DNA of 64,000 nucleotides from Streptomyces sp. HB132 (lineage in GTDB: Bacteria > Actinomycetota > Actinomycetes > Streptomycetales > Streptomycetaceae). The stretch is taken from contig NZ_JAFBGA010000013.1 in the NCBI RefSeq assembly GCF_016909575.1, positions 1 through 64,000 on the forward strand, in the 5' to 3' direction. The position numbers were made by a program, and so were the translations under genes. The notes beneath the pieces were generated by a model. It was not told where the DNA came from and did no database searches. It saw only the letters and a list, made by a program, of their open reading frames with translations. Positions 33,542 through 42,300 of the stretch are shown here, piece after piece (position 1 is the first letter of the stretch; each line of letters starts with the position of its first letter).

Positions 33542-33679
33542 CCGGAGCGGTCCGTACCGGATTGGGAGCTGGGCGGTACGTCCAGTATCCTTGCTCTTCG
33601 GTCGCGTGTATGTCCGCGATCCCGGCTGCCCTCTTTCCACCAGGACCGGGGACGGCCCTCCCGAAGCCGCACCACGCAC

Positions 33680-34345
33680 ATGATTTCGAAAGCAGGAAAA
33701 GCCCTGAACGGCCACCTCGACCACCGCAGCCCTCTCGTGTTCGATACGCGCGAGCTGGGTCGGCGTCCTGGTGCCATGAAGCGGCTGACCCGCACGGCGG
33801 AAGCACCGAAGGACCTCGGCATCGACGGTGTCATCGGTGTGCCGGAGAACGCGCCCCTGGCGCTGGACGTCCGCCTCGAATCGGTCATGGAAGGGGTGCT
33901 CGTCACAGGCACCGCCCGTGCGACGGCCGAAGGGGAGTGCGTAAGGTGTCTGGAGCCGCTGGCCATCGAGGTCGAAGCGGACTTCCAGGAGATGTTCTCG
34001 TACCCTGACGCCGATGACCGGAACCGCAGCAGGACCGCGGACCCGGTCGACGACGCCGAGGACGACGAGGACAGGTTCTTTCTCGAGGACGACTCGTTCG
34101 ACCTCGAGCCTGTGCTGCGTGACGCGGTGGTGCTCGCACTGCCGCTGCAGCCGGTGTGCAAGGAGACCTGTGCCGGTCTGTGTTCCGAGTGCGGAATCAG
34201 GCTGGACGAGAATCCGGACCACCACCACGACGTCGCCGACATCCGTTGGGCGGCACTGCAAGGACTCGCCGAGACCGTTCAGGACGGCGAGAAGGACAAC
34301 ATGGGCGGCGCCGAACCTGGCGTCGACGAGAAGCAGGAGAAGTAG
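33680..34345 (+). CDS. DUF177 (YceD-like) metal-binding protein
   Basis: A 221-residue DUF177 protein. Four or more cysteines are arranged as GECVRCLEP and CKETCAGLCSECG, a probable zinc site. The family is almost always encoded directly before rpmF, as here with 2 bases between. In plants and bacteria it has been linked to 23S rRNA biogenesis. An acidic insertion (VDDAEDDEDRFFLEDD) precedes the C-terminal cysteines. I use ATG 33680; a CTG at 33704 with AGGAAAAG upstream would match the usual N-terminus better. Confidence 0.88.
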   Translation: MISKAGKALNGHLDHRSPLVFDTRELGRRPGAMKRLTRTAEAPKDLGIDGVIGVPENAPLALDVRLESVMEGVLVTGTARATAEGECVRCLEPLAIEVEADFQEMFSYPDADDRNRSRTADPVDDAEDDEDRFFLEDDSFDLEPVLRDAVVLALPLQPVCKETCAGLCSECGIRLDENPDHHHDVADIRWAALQGLAETVQDGEKDNMGGAEPGVDEKQEK

Positions 34346-34347
34346 CC

Positions 34348-34521
34348 GTGGCTGTTCCGAAGCGGAAGATGTCGCGCAGCAACACGCGCCACCGCCGGTC
34401 GCAGTGGAAGGCTGCGGTCCCCACCCTGGTTTCGTGCGAGCGTTGCCAGGAGCCCAAGCTCCAGCACATTGCGTGCCCGAGCTGCGGCACTTACAACAAG
34501 CGCCAGGTCCTCGAGGTCTGA
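34348..34521 (+). CDS. rpmF: 50S ribosomal protein L32 (zinc-binding form)
   Basis: A 57-residue L32 starting AVPKRKMSRSNTRHRRSQWK. It has zinc ligands Cys30, Cys33, Cys43 and Cys46 (CERC, CPSC), the C+ type. GTG 34348 follows the DUF177 stop by two bases. rnc follows after 19 bases. The yceD-rpmF pair is a widely conserved unit. Confidence 0.96.
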   Translation: MAVPKRKMSRSNTRHRRSQWKAAVPTLVSCERCQEPKLQHIACPSCGTYNKRQVLEV

Positions 34522-34540
34522 GCGGCTGGTGAGAGGCCCG

Positions 34541-35365
34541 ATGTCTGAGTTGTCCAGCGCCAAGAAGCAGGCAGACAACATCAACACAGCCTCGTCCCAC
34601 ACGCTTCTGGAAGGGCGGCTCGGGTATCACCTCGAGTCCGCCCTTCTGGTGCGTGCGCTGACCCACCGTTCGTACGCGTACGAGAACGGCGGTCTGCCCA
34701 CCAACGAGCGGCTGGAGTTCCTCGGGGATTCCGTGCTCGGACTGGTGGTCACGGACACGCTGTACCGCACCCACCCCGACCTGCCCGAAGGCCAGCTGGC
34801 CAAGTTGCGGGCCGCGGTGGTCAACTCGCGTGCACTTGCGGAAGTGGGCCGCGGCCTCGAACTCGGCTCCTTCATCCGGCTCGGCCGCGGTGAAGAGGGC
34901 ACGGGTGGCCGGGACAAGGCTTCCATCCTCGCCGACACCCTTGAAGCGGTGCTCGGCGCCGTCTATCTCGACCAGGGCCTCAGCGCGGCCTCGGAGCTGG
35001 TTCACCGGCTCTTCGACCCGCTGATCGACAGGTCCTCCAACCTCGGAGCCGGCCTGGACTGGAAGACCAGTCTCCAGGAGCTCACCGCGAGCGAGAGCCT
35101 CGGAGTCCCCGAGTACCTCGTCACGGAGACCGGACCCGATCACGAGAAGACCTTTACTGCTGCTGCTCGCGTCGGTGGTGTCTCGTACGGCACCGGCACC
35201 GGCCGTAGCAAGAAGGAAGCGGAGCAGCAGGCGGCGGAGTCCGCCTGGCGCGAGATCAGCGCCGCCGCGGAAGCACGGGAGGCGGTGGCCGAGGCCGCCG
35301 CCGACGGAGGGGCCGCCGACACCCCTGCCGACCCGTCGCCGCACTCGGACGCCGCTCCGGCCTGA
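34541..35365 (+). CDS. rnc: Ribonuclease III
   Basis: A 274-residue RNase III. The catalytic signature NERLEFLGDSVLG is at ~55-67, the second acidic site is in DTLEAVLGAVYLD, and a C-terminal double-stranded-RNA-binding domain ends in GRSKKEAEQQAAESAW. An Ala-rich tail of about 30 residues follows. It processes rRNA and mRNAs; in S. coelicolor this gene is absB, needed for global antibiotic control. ATG 34541 has GAGAGG at 4 bases. Confidence 0.96.
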   Translation: MSELSSAKKQADNINTASSHTLLEGRLGYHLESALLVRALTHRSYAYENGGLPTNERLEFLGDSVLGLVVTDTLYRTHPDLPEGQLAKLRAAVVNSRALAEVGRGLELGSFIRLGRGEEGTGGRDKASILADTLEAVLGAVYLDQGLSAASELVHRLFDPLIDRSSNLGAGLDWKTSLQELTASESLGVPEYLVTETGPDHEKTFTAAARVGGVSYGTGTGRSKKEAEQQAAESAWREISAAAEAREAVAEAAADGGAADTPADPSPHSDAAPA

Positions 35366-35371
35366 GTGATC

Positions 35372-35411
35372 CGGAAACCCCTCGGTGCCTCCGCGCACCG
35401 GGGGGTTTCCG
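35372..35411 (+). terminator. Hairpin between rnc and mutM
   Basis: CGGAAACCCC pairs with GGGG(G)TTTCCG, with an inner CGGTGC/GCACCG stem. It starts 7 bases after the rnc stop and could terminate or attenuate transcription into mutM. Confidence 0.65.
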
Positions 35412-35442
35412 CTGTCCCGTTCCCCTCGAAGGAGTGCCCACC

Positions 35443-36300
35443 GTGCCCGAACTGCCCGAGGTCGAAGTCGTGCGGCGCGGTCTGGAACGCTGGACCGCCG
35501 GGCGCACCGTGGAAGCCGTCGAGGTCCTGCATCCGCGAGCGGTACGCCGGCACCTCGGGGGTGGCGCGGACTTCGCGGCCCGGCTCCGCGGCCTGCGCTT
35601 CGGCACGGCGATGCGCCGTGGCAAGTACCTCTGGGTCCCCCTCGACGACGCGGAGTCCTCGCTCCTGGGGCACCTCGGCATGAGCGGGCAGCTGCTCGTC
35701 CAGCCCGAGGAGGCGGCCGACGAGAAGCACCTGCGGATCAGGATCCGTTTCGGCGACGCCCTCGGCACCGAGCTGCGCTTCGTCGACCAGCGCACCTTCG
35801 GCGGGCTCTCGCTGCACGACAACACCCCCGACGGGCTGCCCGTCGTCATCGCGCACATCGCGCGCGACCCCCTGGACCCGGCCTTCGACGACAACGCCTT
35901 CCACCTGGCGCTGCGCCTGCGCCGTACGACGGTCAAGCGCGCCCTGCTCGACCAGTCCCTGATCAGCGGCGTCGGCAACATCTACGCGGACGAGGCGCTG
36001 TGGCGCAGCAGACTGCACTACGAGCGGCCGACCGCCACGCTGACCCGCCCGAGGACGGCGGAGCTGCTCGGCCACATCCGGGACGTGATGCGGGAGGCCC
36101 TCGACCAGGGCGGAACCAGCTTCGACAGCCTGTACGTCAACGTGAACGGGGAGTCCGGCTACTTCGACCGGTCGCTGGACGCGTACGGACGTGAGGACGA
36201 GCCCTGCCGCCGCTGCGGTACGCCGATGCGCCGACGGCCGTGGATGAACCGCTCCAGCTACTTCTGCCCGCGTTGCCAGCGTCCGCCGCGGATCTCCTGA
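35443..36300 (+). CDS. mutM: Formamidopyrimidine-DNA glycosylase
   Basis: A 285-residue Fpg/MutM base-excision repair enzyme for 8-oxoguanine. It starts PELPEVEVVRRGLE with catalytic Pro2 and Glu3. GVGNIYADEALW is the helix-two-turn-helix signature. The C-terminal zinc finger has CRRC and CPRC separated by 16 residues. GTG 35443 is chosen because AGGAG lies 8 bases upstream and Pro must be residue 2; GTG 35434 overlaps the ribosome site. Confidence 0.95.
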   Translation: MPELPEVEVVRRGLERWTAGRTVEAVEVLHPRAVRRHLGGGADFAARLRGLRFGTAMRRGKYLWVPLDDAESSLLGHLGMSGQLLVQPEEAADEKHLRIRIRFGDALGTELRFVDQRTFGGLSLHDNTPDGLPVVIAHIARDPLDPAFDDNAFHLALRLRRTTVKRALLDQSLISGVGNIYADEALWRSRLHYERPTATLTRPRTAELLGHIRDVMREALDQGGTSFDSLYVNVNGESGYFDRSLDAYGREDEPCRRCGTPMRRRPWMNRSSYFCPRCQRPPRIS

Positions 36301-36310
36301 CGCTTCCCGC

Positions 36311-36715
36311 TCAGGGCCGGTGCGCCGCGTCGTACCGGCACCGCGCCTCGACGACCTCGGGCATCCGGCCCTCCACGAGCTGGATGAGGTCGACCAGCCG
36401 TCCCGCGACCTCGCGGCCGAGGGCCGTCAGGTCGTAGTCGACGCGCGGCGGATTGGTCAGCCGGGCCTCGCGGTGGACGAGCCCGTCCCGCTCCAGCGCG
36501 TGCAGTGTCTGGGAGAGCATCTTCTCGCTGACGCCGTCGACCCGGCGGCGCAGCTCGTTGAAGCGCGCGCCGCTCTCGTGCAGCGCGCTCAGGGTCAGAC
36601 CGCCCCAGCGGCCCGTCACGTGCTCCAGCGTCCCGCGCGACAAGCACTGCCGCGAGAAGACGTCGAACGGCGGATCGCCGCCGTCGGGTACGGATTCCGC
36701 CGCTGCCTCTGCCAT
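36311..36715 (-). CDS. HxlR-family winged-helix regulator
   Basis: A 134-residue HxlR-type regulator. It shows CLSRGTLEHVTGRWGGLTLSAL, RFNELRRRVDGVSEKMLSQTLHALERDGLV and the DYDLTALG beta-wing pattern. Family members often respond to electrophiles or metabolites through the N-terminal Cys region and repress an adjacent gene. A perfect 17-bp inverted repeat lies 16 bases upstream of its ATG and is a good autoregulatory operator candidate. It is convergent with mutM. The target genes are unknown. Confidence 0.9.
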   Translation of the reverse strand: MAEAAAESVPDGGDPPFDVFSRQCLSRGTLEHVTGRWGGLTLSALHESGARFNELRRRVDGVSEKMLSQTLHALERDGLVHREARLTNPPRVDYDLTALGREVAGRLVDLIQLVEGRMPEVVEARCRYDAAHRP

Positions 36716-36730
36716 GACCGCCAGCTTACG

Positions 36731-36767
36731 CCTGTGCAGCGCTCACCCCTGGTGAGCGCTGCACAGG
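36731..36767. promoter_or_regulatory. 17-bp perfect inverted repeat upstream of the HxlR gene
   Basis: Arms 36731-36747 and 36751-36767 are exact reverse complements with a 3-base centre (CCT). On the minus strand the element lies 16-52 bases before the start codon. It could be an operator or a strong 5'-leader hairpin. Confidence 0.65.
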
Positions 36768-36999
36768 TGGGCCCAGCGGGTCACGACCGCCGTCCCGCTC
36801 GCGCCGGACCCGGTGTCGTCCGGGCCGCGCGGTGGGGTCAGCCCGGTGCCACGACGTGGAGCTGCCCATGGGCTCCGTGCGCACCGGGTCGGACGCCCGG
36901 TCTCGCGGGTTCCATCGGTGCATGGCGGAAAGGGGCACGTCCGTAGGCCCGCGGGGTGAGCTCGGCCGGGTCCTCGGTACGGCTCGGCGGCCGCACGCG

Positions 37000-37935
37000 T
37001 CAGAAGCCGAAGTCCTGGGTCCACCAGGGGCCGCCGGAACCGAGGTGCACTCCGACACCGAGCGTCTTGTAGTCGCAGTTGAGGATGTTCGCGCGGTGTC
37101 CGTCGCTGTTCATCCAGGCGTCCATCACGGCCTGGGCGTCGGCCTGGCCGCGGGCGATGTTCTCGCCGCCCAGCCCCTGCACGCCGGCCTCGGCGGCACG
37201 GTCCCAGGGGGTCGCCCCGTCCGGGTCGGTGTGGCCGAAGAAGTCCCGGGCGGCCATGTCCTCGCTGAAGTCCTGGGCGAGCGCGGTCAGCGAGGCGCTG
37301 GTGGTGACCGGGCTGCAGCCGACCTTCGCGCGTTCCTGGTTGACCAGGTCGAGCACGGCGGTCCGGGCGGAGGGGCTCGCCGGGGCGGGGGCCTTGCTGC
37401 TCGGCGGGGCCGACGACGGCTTCGGGGCGGCGGGGGTCTTCGACGCGGGCTCGGCAGTCCTGGTCTTCCTCGGCTCCGCGGCCGGTGCCTTCGTCCGTTC
37501 CGGCGTCTTCGTCGCCGTCTTCGAGGCGGTGGCCGACGGCTTGGCGCTCGGCTTCTCGGTCGGTGAGGCCGAGGGGGACTTCGACGGCGCGGTGGAACGG
37601 CCGGAACCCCGGTCGGCCTCGGCCGACGCGGAGGCCGAGGTGCGTCCGGTCGGCTTTGCGGACGACTCGCCCTGGGTCAGCAGGTCGGGAGCACCACCGG
37701 CATGGACCTGGCCCGAGGTCCCGCCGCCGCTCACGTCGTAGCCGCCGCCGCCCGGCAGCAGGCCGGAGGCGACGGCTACGGCTCCGACGGCCACGGCCGC
37801 GGACACTCCGAGGAGTCCGGCGCGCACGGGCATGCCGGCCCGCTTCTTCCGGCGTGCACCGCGGTGCACGCCTTCCGGGTTCGCCGCGTGCTGCTCAGCG
37901 GCGGGGGCCGCGCCTGCGCGTCGATGCCGTCCCAT
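37000..37935 (-). CDS. CAP/SCP-domain (SCPL) membrane-anchored protein
   Basis: A 311-residue protein with a basic N-terminus, one membrane helix or uncleaved signal (~36-60, GLLGVSAAVAVGAVAVAS), then about 130 residues of low-complexity S/K/P/T/A linker that would span or dangle in the cell wall. A C-terminal CAP domain begins near residue 197 (LVNQERAKVGC) and contains FFGHTDPDG, GENIARGQ and WMNSDGHRANIL. Bacterial CAP proteins of this type are extracellular and of uncertain activity. No sortase motif is seen. Confidence 0.88.
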   Translation of the reverse strand: MGRHRRAGAAPAAEQHAANPEGVHRGARRKKRAGMPVRAGLLGVSAAVAVGAVAVASGLLPGGGGYDVSGGGTSGQVHAGGAPDLLTQGESSAKPTGRTSASASAEADRGSGRSTAPSKSPSASPTEKPSAKPSATASKTATKTPERTKAPAAEPRKTRTAEPASKTPAAPKPSSAPPSSKAPAPASPSARTAVLDLVNQERAKVGCSPVTTSASLTALAQDFSEDMAARDFFGHTDPDGATPWDRAAEAGVQGLGGENIARGQADAQAVMDAWMNSDGHRANILNCDYKTLGVGVHLGSGGPWWTQDFGF

Positions 37936-38090
37936 GCGCTGTGCCTTCCTCGTGCTCCGGGCGTCGTTCCGACGTCACCGTATTCAAGATCAAACTCACC
38001 CGTACGGGTGAAGCTATTGCGAGGGGACCATACGCCATGGCTGATTGGGGCGGCGTGCCGCTTGAGTAATTGGCCGGTTAGCGTTCGGGC

Positions 38091-38372
38091 ATGAACGAAG
38101 ATGCACGACTCGTCGTATGGGTACGCGGTCGAGTACAGCAAGTAGGGTTCCGCTGGTTCACCAGGGAAAACGCTTTGGAGATCGGAAAGCTCACCGGCTT
38201 CGCACTCAATCTCGACGACGGCCGGGTGCAGGTGGTGGCCGAGGGGCCGCGTGATAATTGCCACCGCCTGCTCGACTGGCTCGGCTCCGACGACACACCC
38301 GGACGCGTGGACGGTGTCACTGAGATCTGGGACACCCCCCGCGGGGGATATGAAGGATTCGCGATCCGCTGA
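38091..38372 (+). CDS. acyP: Acylphosphatase
   Basis: A 93-residue acylphosphatase hydrolysing carboxyl-phosphate bonds. The signature WVRGRVQQVGFRWF has catalytic Arg21. The partner Asn40 is in TGFALNLDDGRVQVVAEG. ATG 38091 is the only sensible start. The length is standard. It lies upstream of smc, a common actinomycete order. Confidence 0.94.
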   Translation: MNEDARLVVWVRGRVQQVGFRWFTRENALEIGKLTGFALNLDDGRVQVVAEGPRDNCHRLLDWLGSDDTPGRVDGVTEIWDTPRGGYEGFAIR

Positions 38373-38814
38373 CCGCGACCGGGAAACACGGTCCGAAACC
38401 GCTGTGTGCGCGAGGGCGGCGAGTGGCGGTCCGCCGGTCGGCCTATGGGCTCACACCCGAAATGACCTGCGGAACAAGCTGGCCCGGTACGTGGTTGCCA
38501 AGAGGCGTGCACCATGCCAGGCTGCGGGATTGACGAAGATCTCCACGTCCTTCGGGAACCCGCAGGAGAGTCGCGCAGCATGATCGTCGGGCCGCGCACC
38601 CCCGGGTCACCCGGCCCGCTGGCGTGTGATCGTGTTGACCGTCAAACTTTTTGGTGAGACGCTGAAAACCCCGCGCACCGTAGCTGTTCGGCAGGGCTGG
38701 AAACAGCAGAACAGCAGTGGAAAGAGAGCACTGCCGAGCACCGCGGGTGCGATTCCCTCACGACCACGACCCACACCGCATCGGTCGGTCACTCAGTGTG
38801 GAGGACCATCCATC
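38373..38814. other. Intergenic region between acyP and the small coiled-coil gene
   Basis: 442 bases without a convincing gene. It contains a short perfect inverted repeat CCGGGT-c-ACCCGG (38602-38614) and a less GC-rich segment around 38630-38670, including TTGACC at 38636 beside GTCAAAC, probably the promoter of the downstream gene. I cannot define a -10. Confidence 0.5.
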
Positions 38815-39027
38815 ATGGCAAAGGCGCTTCTCGGTTACGTCGGCGGTTCCGATCCGCGACTCCTCGCCGAGATGCGACGGCTTCAGAAGCGTGTCCAGGA
38901 CCTGGAAACCGAGCTCACACGGATCCAGGACGAGAACGACGCGCTCAACGCCGCCGCCCAGCACCAAGAGTCGCTGCTCGACAGCATCGACATCGACGTA
39001 CCCCAGGCGGAGCCCGCGCTGACCTGA
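38815..39027 (+). CDS. Small coiled-coil protein upstream of smc
   Basis: A 70-residue hypothetical protein. It has a short conserved-looking head (AKALLGYVGGSDPRLLAEM), then a heptad coiled coil (LQKRVQDLETELTRIQDEND) and an acidic end. GGAGG lies 10 bases before ATG 38815. It has its own Rho-independent terminator at 39207-39232, so it is probably monocistronic. The function is unknown; the coiled coil suggests oligomerisation. Confidence 0.85.
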   Translation: MAKALLGYVGGSDPRLLAEMRRLQKRVQDLETELTRIQDENDALNAAAQHQESLLDSIDIDVPQAEPALT

Positions 39028-39336
39028 CCGTAAGGCCCTGCCGGGGCCGGTCGGGCCACACGCCAGCCGCTCGGGATCAACCATCGAAGTCTTCGTCACG
39101 GATCGTCGTCCTGGACACCTGGAATTGCACGTGATCCGGTCCGCTCGCGATCCGTCACGCAAGGCTGTGCTCGTAGGACTGCACAGCAGCACCGTGCAGG
39201 AATGACAAGGGACGCTCCGGCGTCCCTTTTTTCTTTCCCCCCGGGGCCGTCGTCGGCCTATCGCTCTTGGCTTACCGTCTGATGTGCCCTGCACCTTCAA
39301 CGGTGAAACCGAGAGTGAAAGGTAGAGTCCGGCGGC
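39028..39336. other. Intergenic region between the coiled-coil gene and smc
   Basis: 309 bases with no gene. It holds the terminator at 39207-39232 and, after it, the likely smc promoter (39240-39330). Confidence 0.6.
39207..39232 (+). terminator. Rho-independent terminator upstream of smc
   Basis: A perfect 9-bp stem (39207-39215 with 39220-39228), TCCG loop and a T6 run (39227-39232): a classic intrinsic terminator, unusual in this GC-rich genome. Confidence 0.92.
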
Positions 39337-42300
39337 GTGCACCTCAAGGCCCTGACCCTCCGCGGTTTCAAATCGTTCGCCTCCGCCACCACCCTGCGGT
39401 TCGAACCGGGGATCACCTGTGTCGTCGGTCCCAACGGTTCGGGCAAATCCAATGTGGTGGACGCGCTCTCCTGGGTCATGGGCGAGCAGGGGGCCAAATC
39501 CCTGCGCGGCGGCAAGATGGAAGACGTGATCTTCGCCGGTACGACGGGAAGGCCGCCACTGGGCCGCGCGGAGGTGTCGCTGACCATCGACAATTCCGAC
39601 GGTGCGCTACCCATCGAGTACGCCGAAGTGACCATCACCCGGATCATGTTCCGCAATGGCGGCAGCGAATACCAGATCAACGGGGACACCTGCCGTCTGC
39701 TCGATATCCAGGAACTCCTCTCGGACTCCGGTATCGGACGGGAGATGCACGTCATCGTCGGCCAGGGCCGGCTCGACTCGGTCCTGCACGCCGATCCGAC
39801 GGGGCGCCGCGCGTTCATCGAAGAGGCAGCGGGTGTTCTCAAGCACCGCAAGCGCAAGGAGAAGGCGCTCCGGAAGCTGGAGGCGATGGGTGCCAACCTC
39901 GCCCGCGTCCAGGACCTCACCGACGAACTCCGGCGCCAGCTCAAACCGCTGGGCCGACAGGCCGCGGTGGCCCGCCGCGCCGCCGTCATCCAGGCCGACC
40001 TGCGGGACGCCCGGCTGCGGCTCCTGGCCGACGACCTCGTGCGGCTGCGGGAGGCGCTGCGCGGCGAGATCGCCGACGAAGCCGCCCTCAAGCAGCGCAG
40101 GGAAGCCGCGGAGACCGAGCTCCGGGCGGCGCTCGCCCGCGAGGCGGACCTGGAGGACGAGGTACGCCGACTGGCCCCGCGGCTGCAGCGGGCCCAGCAG
40201 AGCTGGTACGAGCTCTCTCAGCTGGCCGAGCGCGTGCGGGGCACGATCTCTCTGGCCGAAGCCCGGGTGAAGAGCGCCACCGCCGCGCCGGAGGAGGAGC
40301 GGCGCGGGCGGGACCCGGAGGACATGGAGCGTGAGGCCGCCCGGATCCGCGAGCAGGAGGCGGAGCTGGAGGCGGCACTCGAGGCGGCGGAGCACGCCCT
40401 GGAGGACACCACCGCGCACCGTGCCGAACTGGAGCGGGAGCTGGCCGCCGAGGAGCGCAGACTCAGGGACGCGGCCCGCGCCATCGCCGACCGGCGCGAA
40501 GGGCTCGCCCGGCTCAGCGGGCAGGTCAACGCGGCCCGCAGCCGTGCCGGTTCGGCACAGGCCGAGATCGACCGGCTGGCCGCTTCGCGGGACGAGGCGC
40601 GGGACCGGGCGGTCGCCGCACACGAGGAGTACGAGCAGCTCAAGGCGGAGGTCGAAGGTCTGGACGCGGGCGACGCCGAGCTGGCCGAGCGGCACGAGGC
40701 CGCCAAGCAGGAGCTCGTCGCGGCGGAGACCGCCCTGACCGCGGCCCGCGACGCGGTCACCGCGGCCGAACGCAGCCGCGCCGCGGTCTCCGCCCGGCAC
40801 GAGGCGCTGTCGCTGGGGCTGCGGCGCAAGGACGGTACCGGCGTCCTGCTCGGCGCGGGCGACCGGCTCTCCGGACTGCTCGGGCCGGTCGCGGAGCTGG
40901 TCACGGTGGCCCCGGGGTACGAGGTCGCGGTGGCCGCGGCGCTCGGAGTGGCCGCAGACGCCGTCGCGGTGACGGATCCGGCCACGGCGGCGGACGCGAT
41001 CCGTCTGCTGCGCAAACAGGACGCGGGACGCGCGGCGCTGGTGCCGGGCGGCGCGGGGTCCGGTCAGGTGCCCGCGCAGGGCACGGAACGACCGGCCGGG
41101 ACCGCCGGTTCCCCTGCGGCCCAGGTACCCGGGCAGGCGTCCGGGGCGGATCACGGCCCCGCGGCCGTCAGCTCACCCGCCCCGGGCGCCCGCGCCGCGG
41201 AGCACGGAACCGGAGTACCCGCCGCCGAGCACGGTTCCGGGGCCTGTGCGGCGGACCACGGCACGTCCGCGGGCCGGTCCGCCGCCGACGCCGCCACCGT
41301 GGAATGCGCCGCACCCACCGTCGCCGGGCTGCTCCACGGCCCCGCCGAACTGACGGCCGCCGTGCGGAGACTGGTGCGGGACATGGTCGTCGTCGGCACC
41401 CTGGAGGACGCCGAGGAACTGGTCGCCGCCCATCCCGGGCTGACCGCCGTCACCACCGAGGGTGACGTGCTGGGCGCGCACTTCGCGCACGGCGGATCCG
41501 CCGGGGCACCCAGCCTGCTGGAGGTCCAGGCCTCCGTCGACGAGGCGGCCGGTGAGCTGGCCGAGCTCGCCGTGCGCTGCGAGCAACTCGCCTCGGCCCA
41601 GGGCGCGGCCGCCGGACGCCGCGGCGGGAGCGCGGCCATGGTGGAGGAACTGGGGGAGAGACGCCGGGCCGCCGAGCGGGAGAAGTCCGGGGTGGCACAG
41701 CAGCTCGGGCGGCTGGCCGGGCAGGCCCGTGGCGCGGCCGGGGAGGCCGAGCGGATGACGGCTTCCGCCTCCCGGGCGCAGGAGGCGCTGGAGCGGGCCA
41801 CCGAGGAGGTCGAGGAGCTGGCGGAGCGACTGCTGGTCGCGGAGGAGACCCCCGTGGAGGAGGAGCCAGACAGCTCCGTGCGGGACAGGCTGGCCGCAGA
41901 CGGCGCCAACGCGCGCCAGACCGAGATGGAGGCCCGACTCCAGGCCCGTACCCACGAGGAAAGGGTCAAGGCGCTGGCCGGACGGGCCGACGCCCTCGAC
42001 CGCGGGGCGCGTGCCGAACGGGAGGCACGCACCCGCGCCGAGCAGCGCCGCGCCCGGCTGCGCCACGAGGCCGCGGTAGCCACCGCCGTGGCCTCGGGAG
42101 CCCGGCAGTTGCTCGCCCATGTCGAGGTCTCGGTCGTACGGGCGGAGGAGGAACGGACCCGGGCCGAGGCGGCGAAGGCCGAGCGCGAGCGGGACCTGGC
42201 GGCCGAACGCGGCCGGGGCCGTGACCTCAAGGGCGAACTCGACCGGCTCACCGACTCGGTGCACCGGGGCGAGGTGCTCGGGGCCGAGAAGCGGCTGCGC

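Noticed and set aside
36743..37024. A 93-residue minus-strand ORF between the HxlR and CAP genes
   Set aside because: Pro/Arg-rich non-family sequence overlapping the 17-bp inverted repeat; frame composition does not look coding.
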